The translations under genes were made by a program, and so were the position numbers. The notes under the pieces were generated by a model. That model had not been told where the DNA came from, made no database searches, and saw only the letters and a list, made by a program, of their open reading frames with translations. DNA of 64,000 bases from Pseudophaeomoniella oleicola (taxonomy: Eukaryota > Ascomycota > Eurotiomycetes > Phaeomoniellales > Phaeomoniellaceae): NCBI GenBank assembly GCA_003868215.1, contig QWDQ01000067.1, positions 1 to 64,000 on the forward strand. Reading direction: 5' to 3'. Below, piece after piece: positions 13,563 to 24,606 of the stretch. Numbering within the stretch: the stretch's first letter is position 1; each line of letters starts with the position of its first letter.

Positions 13563-15172
13563 ATGGCTTCTGGTCATAGTAGAAAACCCTCCGGACGAGG
13601 TAAGGGCTACTCCATTCCTAGAAGTTCTCGATTTCTGCCCACGGGTTTTCGTCAGAAGAATATGGCAATATGAAATATTTACGTCCGTCCTCTTCGGCGG
13701 AACTAGCGCAGGCAGAACACTGTTCAGCACCGACTCTGAATATACTTGACAATGATGCTGATGTTTACATGCAGTGATCCCACGGCGGATGACGAAAGGG
13801 CCCTTAGATACGCCTGATGAGTATGTGATGATCTCAGCCGGTGGGAGCTGTGCTAAACAGCTGTAGCCCGTTGTCACTAGATACTCCAAGTGCTGCTCTC
13901 CCAGTATTCTCTCAACAACCTTCGACTCAGCCTAACGCAGAGGCACTATCACCTTCTAGGTCACCGACGCCTTTCATCTCCAAACCGCCTTCGGATAGAG
14001 GAAAAGACTTGGCCTTCCTGCTCGTTCCATCTATATATCACCCACTGTCACAGCTAGATATACCGCCGCAATTCAGAACACACCTACCAGCAGCTCCAGA
14101 TGAAGAGCCCTTACAGGCATGTCTTCAGCAGCTCGAAGATTTGTTGTCTAAGGGGCAGTTTCTATCAGCCGCTCACTATTCCGCCTCGGTTCTGACTTCG
14201 GACAAGGTGGGACCGACAGATGCTGCAACGATATTTCATCTATTACAGATCAGGTATTCTTGTCTGGAGTTGACGGGCAACACAATGCTGGCTGCTCATG
14301 AAGCCAAAGCACTTGAAGATCTGAATTCTGCTTTTTACTTCGTCAGTTCCGGAGATGATATCCCGGCCGACGGTGAGCGGGTTGAGGAGCACATAATGCC
14401 CTTTTCACTTCGCGTGCAAGCTCTTCGGCTTCAAAGCCTTGGGTTTGGTGATCCCCGGAGAGGAATATCTAGCCTTTACGACCTTGGGCTGGAATGCAGA
14501 GAGCAAATAGCGCTGCCAACAGCGTCGAAACAAGAACGAGATATCTGGAGAAGAAGGTTACATGACCTTGGAATTCGCGTTGTCAACGCTTTGATTGAGA
14601 TGGGTGATTTCGATGTGGCCAAGCGTGCCCTCATGTCCCAAACACCCACGGACGGTGGCGATCCTCAAACCCTTGCACAAATGGTATTGCTGCTGCTGAA
14701 GATTGGAGATACCACAAGTGCTCGGACCTTGTTGGAAGAGAAAACAGATGAAAGCGAAAACATGCTCCAAGCCCTGTTGCTGGTCTGCGAAGGGAAGTGG
14801 GATGATGCAGTTCAGCAGTGGGAGTCAGTACTGAGGGAGCCTTCATCCACCGATGAAGAGGTGATGGTAAAGCAGAATCTTGCAGTAGCTCTTATATATA
14901 CTGGGCGACTTCCCGAAGTACGGACATCTATTCTTCCCTTATCCTCCATCACGCTCGACAAGCTGACAGACATTTAGGCAAGGGCAATTATGGAGGATTT
15001 GATCAATAACGGCCATGGCTCTCAGAGCCTGATCTTCAATCTTGCAACGCTTTACGAATTAAGCACGTCCAATGCTCATGCGAAGAAACGTCAATTAGCA
15101 AGCCGGGTCGCAGAACATGTAGGTACAGCAGGCCAAAATTGGGGACGTAACAACGCCGATTTCAAACTGTGA
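13563..15172 (+). CDS. TRAPPC12-like TPR protein
   Basis: A four-exon model (13563-13599, 13775-13820, 13867-14917, 14978-15172) gives 442 aa. The last intron (60 nt, GTACGG..TTTAG) is firm; it joins GRLPE to ARAIMEDL. The two 5' introns are inferred because the main open frame has no usable ATG: exon 1 begins MASGHSRKPSGRG, and exon 2 ends at a good GTATGT donor. The protein has a Pro/Ser-rich N-terminus and then helical repeats of TPR type. The C-terminal FNLATLYEL followed by a Lys-rich helix resembles the end of human TRAPPC12 (TTC15). TRAPPC12 belongs to the TRAPPIII tethering complex in ER-Golgi traffic and autophagy. The assignment rests on that C-terminal likeness and the TPR layout; the 5' exons are the weak part. 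Confidence 0.7.
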
Positions 15173-15697
15173 ACGACTTAGCGATGCCCCAGGTGATACA
15201 GAAATATGAAGTGTATCTAGGTATTGGTTTCTGTAGACATCAATCTCCCGCGGAATAGACCAAATTCTGCATTATCACTATGGATCAGGATACAACTTCA
15301 TAAAGGGTAATAAACGTCCATCAGGTGTAATAACTTACTTCAGTGCATTGGCTGATATCGAGATAAGGAGTCTCCCTTACGGTCCGCCAAGATGTCCCGC
15401 ATGAGAAACGTCATGGGCAGGAGGACCTATATGATCTCACCATTCCTTACTCCCTATGATTCCCGTTACCATTAAACCCAAATTCAAAGAAGCCAGCATC
15501 ACTACGACGAATCACATTTCGTGGTTATACTCTTGTTTTTGAAAAGGTGACTGATTGCATTCGAATGTCCCGGATCAAGCGCCTTTAGGTTTCACAGCAT
15601 CTAGATATAACTCAACTTCCCTTCCAAAACCTGAAGGTCTACCAACTTTCTGTCTAATATCCCTCAACCATTCATAACGTTGAATCCAGCCACAACA
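15173..15697. other. Intergenic region
   Basis: 525 bp between two plus-strand genes, holding the 3' end of the TRAPPC12-like gene and the promoter of the mitochondrial protein gene. No other feature seen. Confidence 0.6.
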
Positions 15698-16364
15698 ATG
15701 AATTTTCTCTCACTTCGATCCGCTCATGTTTCGAGGGCCGCCCTACGTACCCGAGTCTATCGACCAACTACAACGATTCCCCAACGATTCGCGCATCAGT
15801 CCTATGGCGGCGACGAGTCAGGACACCCGAAGACAGATGCCCCAAATAAGGCTGTCGACAAGGAACACCCAGGCCCAAAAGCACCAGATACTTCTTCCAA
15901 GTCATCTTCATCTGGCTTTTCCCAGAACACGGCGACATCACATAAGCAAAGTTCGGGAGACAAGAGCCCATCAGCATCCGGATCCAAGACCAAGGATGGT
16001 AAGGAACCTGCCATCCTCCATCCCGATCCTGCCCCCGAGGAACAAAACGATGATGTCAAGAAGCATAATGAAGAAATGGCACACAGATACGAAAAGAGCG
16101 TGAACCAACTGGATGAAGAAGGCAAGGTTGAAAAAGTTGACAAAGGATTTTGGAAAGGTATGTACTTCCACATATCCCATGCGCTTTCCTACCAGAGTGT
16201 CTGGCTAGTGTTGGTGTACCCGTGGGAAGCGTTCTAGCGATGCATCCAAGAGGTCTTGTATTTCCTACGTTCGGTCACTGCACACTGATACTGCCGTCCC
16301 TTAACCGCGCATTAGAGCATATGGATGCTAACCTGAAATTACTACAGAACACACTGGGCACTGA
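15698..16364 (+). CDS. Small mitochondrial protein, unknown function
   Basis: Exon 1 (15698-16157) encodes a basic, Ser/Arg-rich N-terminus without acidic residues (MNFLSLRSAHVSRAALRTR), typical of a mitochondrial import signal. A long polar Ser/Lys-rich linker and a charged helix near the end (DDVKKHNEEMAHRYEK) follow, then KVDKGFW. I recognise the layout from uncharacterised fungal mitochondrial proteins. The donor GTATGT at 16158 is strong. The best acceptor is at 16347, with a perfect GCTAACCTG branch and TTACTACAG end; it gives a short last exon (16348-16364) and 158 aa. An alternative acceptor at 16208 ends at a stop at 16237, and reading straight through the intron reaches the same stop. 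So the extreme C-terminus is unsettled. Confidence 0.6.
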
Positions 16365-17534
16365 AGACTCGCCCTCAGGATTTTGGTCCTATCGCATCAG
16401 TGCTCAGCGTGCATTCAGCCTCCAATTTCTCCGACACCCTTATCGTCCAGTACCCTTTTGTATCGAAATGATTTTCGGTAGCAGGCTTAAGACCAGCCTT
16501 AGGCTTTGGCACAATCGTTAGCTGTATACGAAGAAATCACATCTTGAGAGCTCTGTGTCCCCAAAATATTCTTCTAGGATCCTGCCGTATCACCCCCCAC
16601 CCGACAACAACCACTTCCAGAGGAGTCGCGCCAACGTTGGGACGTAGCCATGAACATCCATATTGCAGGAACTACTTACTCAGCGAACTTTGGGGCTTGT
16701 TGATTTTGAGGTGTATAGTGTCCCTCTATTTGCGACACCCTGTGATTATGGTAATTGGTATTAGTATCTGTACCTGGAAATGTACCTAGATTTCGACAAG
16801 GTATCGATATGACATCATTGATCGTGATCAGGAACTGTCCATTTTCCAATTCTAGAATATTATGGAGTATGGAGTGGGACTAGTGTTGATCAATTGAACG
16901 AGTCGCGTCTTTCCCCGCGTTTTCATGACGACGAACTGTGTCATGATTGGGCGGCTGCTGCAGCCTGATCTTTTCGTCATTGGAGCCTTCAATACGCAAG
17001 CCACACGAAAAAGACCGACATGATAATACTTACTGTAAGCTCCGAAGGAACGGATTTATACAGACATACGGGTGTAGTCTGTCAAAAGAATCAGATAAAG
17101 TAGGAGAAGGTGAATATGTCTAGACACTGAGTAGTCAATGTGTTAGTAGAGAGGTCGGGCTGCTCTGGTATGCTGGTCATGTACTGTAGATTGAGAAATC
17201 AAGGGCAGGAGCTTTCAGGATCAACAAGCCACATCGAAGCATGGTCAAGCCACTCCACTTTTCTTTCCATCCATCACCAGGCCTTCAGGTGCATGAAAAA
17301 ATATTTACACATTGTCAACATCACTACGTCAGACTTGACTTCACCTGTTCCACTACTACTTCACCGGTTCCCTCTTCTTATTCTCTTCTACCTTCTCCTT
17401 CCTCTTTCCTTCCTTTCTCATTCCCCCATACCACTATTTCAAAAGGTGAGGTTCTTTCGATCTGCGCTCCCTGTACTTCAAATCAATAGGTTGTTAACCC
17501 TCTCCCTGATAGTTCATCCATCTGCATCTCCAAA
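16365..17534. other. Intergenic region
   Basis: 1.2 kb with no recognisable gene. The last 150 bp are pyrimidine-rich, as is common just upstream of strongly expressed fungal genes, and lead into the Ish1/Msc1-type gene. Confidence 0.55.
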
Positions 17535-19177
17535 ATGAGGTTCAACGTGACCCAAGTTTTGGTGCTTGCGCTAGCATCCACTGCTACAGCTTCAACTTGG
17601 TTCTCCAAGGCTAGTAAGTGCTTCGAGGCTGGAACAGACCATAGATCGCGACTGACGGACTCAGTTTACAACAAATGGCATGAGACCGAGCTTGAACGCT
17701 GGCTCAACGACCATGACATATCATATCCCACTGCCTCTGACCGAAAGGACTTGGAAAATCTCGTGAAGACAAACTGGGATTCCAAAGTTCAGGTTCCTGC
17801 TCAACAGGGTGCTGATGCCACGTCTGATTCCTTCGGCAACGTGAAGGACTGGATCTTTGATACGTATGCTTCCTCACTCACCCTCGTTGTTGATGATCTC
17901 CAATCCTAACTTCTTTCAGTTGGTCTGACTCTCATCTCAAATCGTTTCTTGACAAGCACGGTGTGAAGTCTACCCCTCAGCCCACAAAGCGCGACGTTCT
18001 ATTGCACCATGCCCGCGACAATTATGACACCATTGCCAAGAAGCTCAACCAATATGCTCACTATCCTGGTGACTGGCTCTATGGAACCTGGTCTGAATCT
18101 GATTTGAAGGAGTGGCTCGACGAGCGAGGCTACCCTGTTCCACAACCATCGACTAGAGATAAGCTCATCGCATCGGTCCGCCGCCACTCTCGTTTGGCCA
18201 GTCAGAATGTGTCACAAGCCGCAGCATCTGCTTCAGCTTCTGCGGCGAGCGCCCATGCCAGTCTATCGAACCAGCTTTTCGATGCCTGGTCCGACAGTCA
18301 GATCAAGGAGTTCCTCGACAAGCATGGCATTCCTGCCCCCCAGGGCACACGCAGAAATGAAATGATCGCATTGGCCCGCAAGCACAGTGCTGCCTTGACA
18401 GCTTCTATGTCAAGCACTGCTTCCGAAGCGTCTGCATCTGCGGCCTCCGCATATGGTGCGGCAACCTCAAAGGCTGGTAACCAGTATGCTAAGGCCACTG
18501 ATGATGCCCAGCTCAAAGTCGACGACGGCTTCAATGCTGCAGCTTCGACGTGGTCTGACTCACGACTGAAGGCTTTCCTCGATGCACGTGGTGTACCCGT
18601 TCCTCAAAACTCTAAGCGGGATGAGCTCCTCGCCAAAGTCCGCCTGCACAAGCACAAAGCTGCTAGCGGTTGGTCTGCATGGACATTCGATACCTGGACC
18701 ACCGAGAACTTGAAGGACTACCTCAAAGGCCAAGGCAAGAAAGCTTCGGGCTCTCGGGACCAGCTCATGAAGTCCGCTCAGGACCAATATGCCAGCGCTT
18801 CCAAGACCGGTGGTTCACATTACGCCTCGGCCACCAACTACCTCGCCAAGCAGACAGACGCTGCCAAGGACGCTACCTTTGACTCGTGGACTGACTCAGA
18901 ATTGAAGTCCTACCTCGACAGCTATGGCATTCCAAACTATCAAGGTTCAACCAAAGAACAGATCAAAGCTGAAGCCCGCAAGCAAGCCAACTACTTCAAA
19001 TATGGTACTTCCAGTCCATCCGGGACGATCTTTGCCAGAATTCAAGAAGGAGCGTATTGGTTGCTTGATCAGTTGAAGGTCGGCGCTGGTGCCGGTCGCG
19101 CTAAAGGTGGAGAAGCAGCTGACTATGCTTCCGCTAAGGCTGCTGAAGCGAGCGCAAAGGTCAAGCAAGAGTTGTAG
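17535..19177 (+). CDS. ish1: Ish1/Msc1-type stress-response repeat protein
   Basis: Two exons (17535-17863 and 17920-19177) give 528 aa. The 56-nt intron (GTATGC..CTTTCAG) joins WIFDT to WSDSHLKSFLD, recreating one repeat. A signal peptide (MRFNVTQVLVLALASTATAS) precedes seven copies of a ~35-residue helical unit of the form W-[ST]-[DE]-x2-[LI]-K-x-[FYW]-L-D-x-[HR]-G-[IV]-P-x-P-Q...R-[DE]-x-L. They start near residues 45, 107, 160, 220, 305, 350 and 420. Ala/Ser-rich linkers separate them. In fission yeast Ish1 is a stress-induced nuclear-envelope protein, and yeast Msc1 affects meiotic recombination partners. Entry into the secretory/ER-nuclear envelope route is inferred from the signal peptide. 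No membrane span or retention tail is evident at the end (KVKQEL). Confidence 0.88.
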
Positions 19178-19732
19178 ATGGAAAAGCCAAACGGCGACAA
19201 GGGAAGGTCTTCAACAGGAAAAGCGCATTTTCAAGTTTCAAGGAATGAGATACGGGGAAGGATGACGGGTGGTTATTACCCAACGATACCCACGATTATT
19301 CAGTACTGTACCATTAGCAACAATTCACGGTGGTGACATCACGTCTAGCCGCAGGTGATACAAAAGGGTCTGGTAGCGGGGAAAATGGAGATAAATCCGT
19401 AAGGATGAGAGTTCATTCTACAGCTTCAATGATAATTTCATGAACAGGAATGATATGAGACTGATAAAGACGTGCTGGCTGTGAATCATGACCTAGAAAC
19501 TATCGCGATACTCTACCATTGATGATGGAGGTCGTTCATGTGAGGCAGTAGATAGATATCTCAAAAACCTTGGCAGTATTTCATTTCATTGATCTCGTAA
19601 TCACATTAAATGGAGCAGGACGAGCAGTGCACTGTCAAGAAGTATCCCTTCTCTCTCGAGAGCGAGAGAGAGTTTGAGTATTCGAACACTAAAGCCGCAG
19701 AGGGGCTGTGTCGAATTTTCTTCTTGTCTCTT
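19178..19732. other. Convergent intergenic region
   Basis: 555 bp between the 3' ends of the Ish1-like gene and the transporter gene. No feature beyond probable 3' UTRs. Confidence 0.6.
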
Positions 19733-20193
19733 TTAACAACGATAATGAAACTCGACATCATCCTGATCAGTCCGATTGGCCCATTCGTCGCCACGTGGCT
19801 TCTTGGTGACGATAAATCCGATTTCACCACGTTCGCTATCGCGCTGGCTGGTCGTGATTGTTTGGCGGATGCTGCGTTTCCGGGCGTTTGCGAATGTGTA
19901 CCAGGTCCAGAGCAGGAAGGTGAGAAGGATGGAGGAGATGGATGTGGAGAGGAGGATGAGGCCGGTTTTGTGGAGGGTTAGATATCGTGAGTGGAGGTAA
20001 AGGGGGAGGAGAGAAGCGCAGAAGGAGCCGAGGATAAGGCTGGTTGTGACTAGGGAGATGCAGAGGACGCGTTTGGTGGCGCCGGCGATGTTGCTGGCGG
20101 TGTAAGAGAGGATGATTGCTATTGCGGCGAGGATTGTGTCGGAGAAGGATGAGGAAATATAGCCCAGGACGGTTGTATCGTGTCGGAATGCCA

Positions 20194-20229
<36 letters not shown>

Positions 20230-21524
20230 TAGAGCCTGCGTATGTAAGGATAATGGCTCCGATGGTGGTTAGGAAGAGGACGGCGAGGGAACAAGCGGCT
20301 TTTGTCCAAAAGGCGTACTGTAGTAGTAACCCTACTGCCACGGTGACTACTATTGAAGGGAGACCGCTGCAAGCAGTGTATACTGTGTGAGATATGCCGT
20401 GCGGGTCTCGTACTTCGGGTAACAGTAACATTGTCGTTGCTGACATCTTGGATGTGAAGGATAGTAGCAGAGCAACAAGTATAAGAAGGTAAGCCTGAGG
20501 GTCCGTGAAAGCTGCTCGAAGCTGAGAAGGAGTGAATGTCGTGTTTCTTACAGTCGTCCGATTCGAAGAGATGTAATGCAGAAGTACTGTTGTTTCCTCG
20601 GTGGAAAGGAGGCGTCCGGTTGCTACCATGGGATCGTTTGGCAAGGCAATCAAGGATAATGCGCCGAGAACGATTCCTGAGCCACCGATCACCACATACA
20701 TGATACGCCAACCGCAGAATGCGGTGGATGTGTGATCAAACCCATAATAGATGAGTGGGCCCAGTGATTTGGCAAACCCGACTGCACAAGCGGCCACTGT
20801 GAACCGCATAGGCTGCTCAGATCCCCGATACCAAGACGAAATGAGCAATGTAATGCATGGGATTGTTGCTGCTTCGAACATGCCTGCTAGCACACGACAT
20901 ATCATGACGGCCAAGTAGGATTTGGCAACAGCGATGCATCCTACAGCGCCACCAAATAGGAGCATATTGACCGCTAGCCATATTGCAGACGGTACTTTGA
21001 TGAGGACAGCGGCTGCTTAGTCAGTAAGATTCCAATATTACGCATAGTTCTTGGACATACCACTCAGACCGGTACCCACAAGGCAAGCGGAGTATGATCC
21101 TATAGAGATCAAGGACAGTTCTTGGCTGCTTAGTCCAAGTTCTCTGCTCATTGTTCCACTTGCCGCAAGCTTGTTAATTAGCAAAAATCTCTGAGAATCA
21201 GACAACTAGACCAACCTGAAAGACAACTGCATCTAAGACTTGGATGAAAACGTATGCCCATAGGAAAGGCAACACCCTCCAGTCTACCTTCTTGCCAATG
21301 GCCTTGAGATCGACAATGCCAGGTAATTGACAGGCGAGATTAGCAGTAGCAACTTGTAGGAACTTGAAGGCTTCATCATGGTCCGGCCCATCTCCCTCGG
21401 GCAACGGCTGCTTCCCTTGACCACCGTCAAGCAGAAACGGACGTAATGAACCTGTAGCTGGTCGCCTGGCCATGTTGTGAGAAAGCTTTGCGTGAACCCT
21501 GAGAGGCTCCAAGAGCCATGACAT
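19733..21524 (-). CDS. MFS transporter, DAL5/allantoate permease family
   Basis: The conservative model has three exons (21524-21216, 21169-21061, 21012-19733), 565 aa, with introns of 46 and 48 nt in consistent phase. About twelve hydrophobic segments are seen. Family signs are an acidic leader (DHDEAFKFLQVA), the pre-helix KKVDWRVLPFLW, the RVLAGMFEAATIPC segment and SSWYRGSEQPMR at the loop 4-5 region, and a long central cytoplasmic loop. Such carriers import anionic or small organic nutrients (allantoate, nicotinate and others); the substrate here is not predictable. Oddities: the usual LDRxNIGNA motif at the end of helix 1 is replaced by VLDAVVFQ; a serine run encoded by a microsatellite sits in a loop between helices; and the open frame continues upstream through two plausible exons (see 21613-22153). 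The first ATG in the exon is used here; another at 21473 (MARRPATG) is possible. Confidence 0.8.
20194..20229. repeat. (ATG/GAT)n microsatellite inside the transporter gene
   Basis: About twelve GAT triplets, read on the minus strand as an uninterrupted serine run in the transporter between two hydrophobic segments. It keeps the frame and is likely to vary in length between strains. Confidence 0.9.
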
Positions 21525-21612
21525 GGGGTTCGCGGTCCATGATATAGCCTTGTAGATGGCGCGATCCCAATGCTGCAGGTACTCAAGAAGTGTAAACAAA
21601 GTCCCGCTCAAA

Positions 21613-22153
21613 GCTGAGAAGGTGAGATATCAGAAACCTTCTAGATTTCCCAATTAGGATATATAATACCCACCGGAGAGATTTGACAGGGCAAAGTCGC
21701 ACATCATGAGATGAAGCCAATTCGGGTTTGCTAGTTCCAATGGCTCAATTTTGACTTTTGAAGACGTGCTGGTCCAGACTGTCTTGTAGGGCAGCCAGCC
21801 ATTCACTAGTTCTTTTCTCCCGACCCTGCTATCTAGAGACGAACTCACGATCACACAATGCACAAACAGACATAGCCACACTGCCCGGCGATGTCTGATG
21901 TTGACTTACCTCTCTTATATCTGGATGTCATTGGCCCAATTGGTAGCGTGAAGGCAATGATAAGTCGGCCACTGACTCACCACATCCTCTCGTCCTGGAC
22001 AGCGAAACAGCTGAACACAAGAGCTGGAGAGTCGTCTGCCATAGGAACTATAGCAAACGGCGCGTCTGCAGCTGCGGGGAGCTGTGCATCGCCGTCGATA
22101 ATTGTCGTAAGCTTTAGAAGTTTTGGTTGTTGCGGAGGCAGCGATTTCCACAT
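21613..22153 (-). other. Candidate upstream exons of the transporter, or a separate gene
   Basis: Two possible exons lie upstream of the transporter. One is 22153-21981, beginning MWKSLPPQQPKLLK and ending at a GTGAGT donor. The other is 21825-21674, between an AGCAG acceptor and a GTGGGT donor, containing LVNGWLPYKTVW and NPNWLHLMMCDFAL. The latter would splice over 60 nt (acceptor TTCTCAG at 21614) into an extended first transporter exon that starts at 21613 (ALSGTLFTLLEYLQHWDRAI). All phases match, and the chain would make a 703-aa protein. The segment has protein-like composition with many Trp and Leu residues but matches no family I know. It may be a fused N-terminal domain, the remains of another gene, or a chance chain. 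Confidence 0.35.
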
Positions 22154-23269
22154 GAATCGCTAGATCGACGCTTGGTGCCAACCCCTTGCTCAGCTGATCT
22201 CGCTAAGCCTTGTTAGATCGATCAATCACTTGTTTACTTCCGATGAAAAACACACGCCACGACAACTGCCTTCGGAGTAGGTGTATACTTCCTGTACATT
22301 TGCACTGTCCTCTCCTCTCAGTCAACCTGCATGTTCGGCCTTATTGAGTGCAGTGTGCAGCAGCCACAAACGCTGTTTAGCGCCCAGAGACGCACTCCCA
22401 AATCAGCGCAAGAGCATCCTTTCCACCTTTTGGTGTTGGGCTGGCCGTTGGACTGCACCCCAGACAATCAGACGATAATCAATGGAGCCAGCTCGGTAGT
22501 TGCATCGTGTATGCTGAACATGGACATGGAGGCGTAGAAAAGCCGAGGTCGAATTCCTGAACTGTTGCTTCAAATCGTACAAGCTCCCAGAATTACCTCT
22601 CTGGAGGTCGGCGATGCGTCTTGAATCTCGCAGATAGTTCCCGCGACCAGATGGTCCATATTCCATGGGAACATAATGCACTGGTATCCGCGGTGCTGTT
22701 CTTATATATGGTCACTTCGGCACCTCCATTCCGCCATAATAGCAACCTCACTATGCCTTGAGTCTGATACTCACCCTACCATACGGCTATGGCAATATCG
22801 TTAGTCACCACAATGATCTGTCTCTCACCGACGAGGTTTGAGACCCCTCAGATTATGAAGACTTCCTCTTTACTTCTCAGTACCATCCTCATTTGCAGCT
22901 CTATATTGCCGTTACCTCACTCTCGCTATCGACTTCAGTCATCTAAGACTTCATTCTGTATACTTGCTATGACTTACCTCCGTTCCACTGCTCAAGTATC
23001 TATCTCTCTCCTTTCTCCCTTTTCCTCTCTCCTCTCTGTTCCCTCTTCCCTCTTCATCTCCTCAACCATCTTGCTTATGTCTCCTTGGGCTGTTCTCCTC
23101 TCCTAACCTGTTCCAACCTTGCTCTCTCTCTTCCTCGCTTTCCCTTTGACTTACTGGGTTGCTTCGCGGATACATCGGATCACAGGAAGCCTGGCTGCTC
23201 TGGGGTAGATTGTCATTAGACTTCTTCTATCCTAAGTTCAAGCAAGGTCTCTAAGAGCATCGAAACATC
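22154..23269. other. Intergenic region
   Basis: 1.1 kb upstream of two divergently oriented models. A long pyrimidine-rich stretch (about 22870-23150) makes hydrophobic/Ser-rich open frames on the plus strand with no domain. No convincing gene. Confidence 0.5.
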
Positions 23270-23967
23270 ATGACACTCCCCGATATCGTCTGTTTGACTC
23301 GTCCACATCCATATGAGCTCTTCCTACTGGTAAGGGAGGTTCACGTCAGTACTTCAGGACTTGATACTGATGGGTTCAGGAACAACTAAACGACGAAGCC
23401 ATGCGCACCGGAGTGACACTGTATCACAGAACTGCTCTAGAGATTTTTCTCCGATTGCATCCATCTGAGCAGGCCGTAAATATCAAATCGTCCCATTACA
23501 CGGCGGTCCCTGACGATTTGTAGATCTATCTCATGGAAGCGGAAGTGTTCCAGAGAGAGGGCCATGAATTGTCCATCAATGAAGCAAAATATCTCATGGA
23601 GTACCGTCCGATCAATATTCACGACCGTTACTATCAAGACCTGTCCTTGAGGATCGCCTTGTGTAATTGTAAATACCAGATTGAATCTGAGTACCCACCC
23701 GGCAACCAAGACCATGTCGAATCTGAAGTCGACACTGCAAGTCATGATGTTGAGAGCACCTCTGCGGAACATGACCCCCAAGAGCCAGAACAAGCACCCA
23801 ACCATGCTAGCCAATCCGAAACAGAACAAGATGAACAACAACAACACCAACAGCATACCCATATCGAACCAAGCTCCAATCTATATATGATCTTAGACCT
23901 AGCATACGACGCCGACCACGAATCCTCCGACTCCGACTCCGACGACGAGCAGTATTCATTCAACTAG
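23270..23967 (+). CDS. Acidic orphan protein, three exons
   Basis: Exons 23270-23329, 23380-23475 and 23524-23967 give 199 aa. The introns are 50 nt (GTAAGG..GTTCAG, ACTGAT branch) and 48 nt (GTAAAT..TTGTAG, CTGAC branch), like the others in this window. The 48-nt intron contains the in-frame stop that would otherwise end exon 2. The N-terminal ~115 residues look folded (TLYHRTALEIFLRLHP, then LSINEAKYLMEYRPINIHDRY). The rest is disordered, rich in Glu, Gln and His, ending in an Asp/Ser acidic tail (ESSDSDSDDE). No signal peptide or membrane span is seen. I do not recognise the family. It lies between the transporter and the Diels-Alderase-like gene. Confidence 0.5.
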
Positions 23968-24606
23968 CTAAATAGCCTGCATATAACCGAATCAATTCAG
24001 CTACCTCTCTATCTAATCTATCTATCTCTCTGACTCACATCGTCACCAAGTCTTCTCTCGTCCACTCAAACACCATGGATTACACGTCCTCGTCCAGCAA
24101 AAGCCAAGACCCCAAGAAGCCGCGTCATATATATATATATATAGCCCTATCCGCTACATGACCTATGGGTCGGGGCATGCGTATTTCTCAAAGGAGCACG
24201 AGAATCACCTACAAAGGTGGAAGGATAGGTGGTTGTGGTCCGGAAACGAAGGCTTCAAGTTGTTTCTCGGGAGGGACGGACGGACGGACGCATGGGAATT
24301 TTGGACTTTTGGACATCATATTATCCGAAGATGATGAGCGATGCCTGAGCGCAATCTTTATGGTCGGGCCGGAGGACTCAGGAATGGTGGTCTTAACAAC
24401 GGCGTTTCCAGACCATGCCACGAACGAGACGAACCAAAAGGCCAAGCTTGCAAGGCTTTTGAAAATCACGATTCTTCAAGAGATTTAGAACAAACATTAT
24501 AGAGATAGCGCCTACTAGAAGGCACAGAATAGACAGGAACTGAAACTACGATTTCGAGTATATTTTTTTCGTTTCTTGCTCTAAGAGTTCACGAAGACTC
24601 TGTCCC
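23968..24606. other. Convergent intergenic region
   Basis: 3' ends of the orphan and of the CrtC-like gene. A short TA dinucleotide run lies near 24128-24143. A 107-aa plus-strand open frame here has no domain and is not called. Confidence 0.55.

Noticed and set aside
13377-13889. 170-aa minus-strand open frame
   Set aside because: Lies opposite the 5' exons and promoter of the TRAPPC12-like gene, shows no domain, and has no sensible upstream promoter region.
20194-20229. Consideration of the GAT run as a sequencing or assembly artefact
   Set aside because: It keeps the transporter frame, with normal coding sequence on both sides.
22789-23106. 105-aa plus-strand hydrophobic open frame
   Set aside because: Produced by a long pyrimidine-rich stretch; Leu/Ser/Pro bias without organised membrane segments.
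24165-24488. 107-aa plus-strand open frame between convergent genes
   Set aside because: Sits in a 3'-3' interval, has an equally long frame on the other strand, and shows no family motif.
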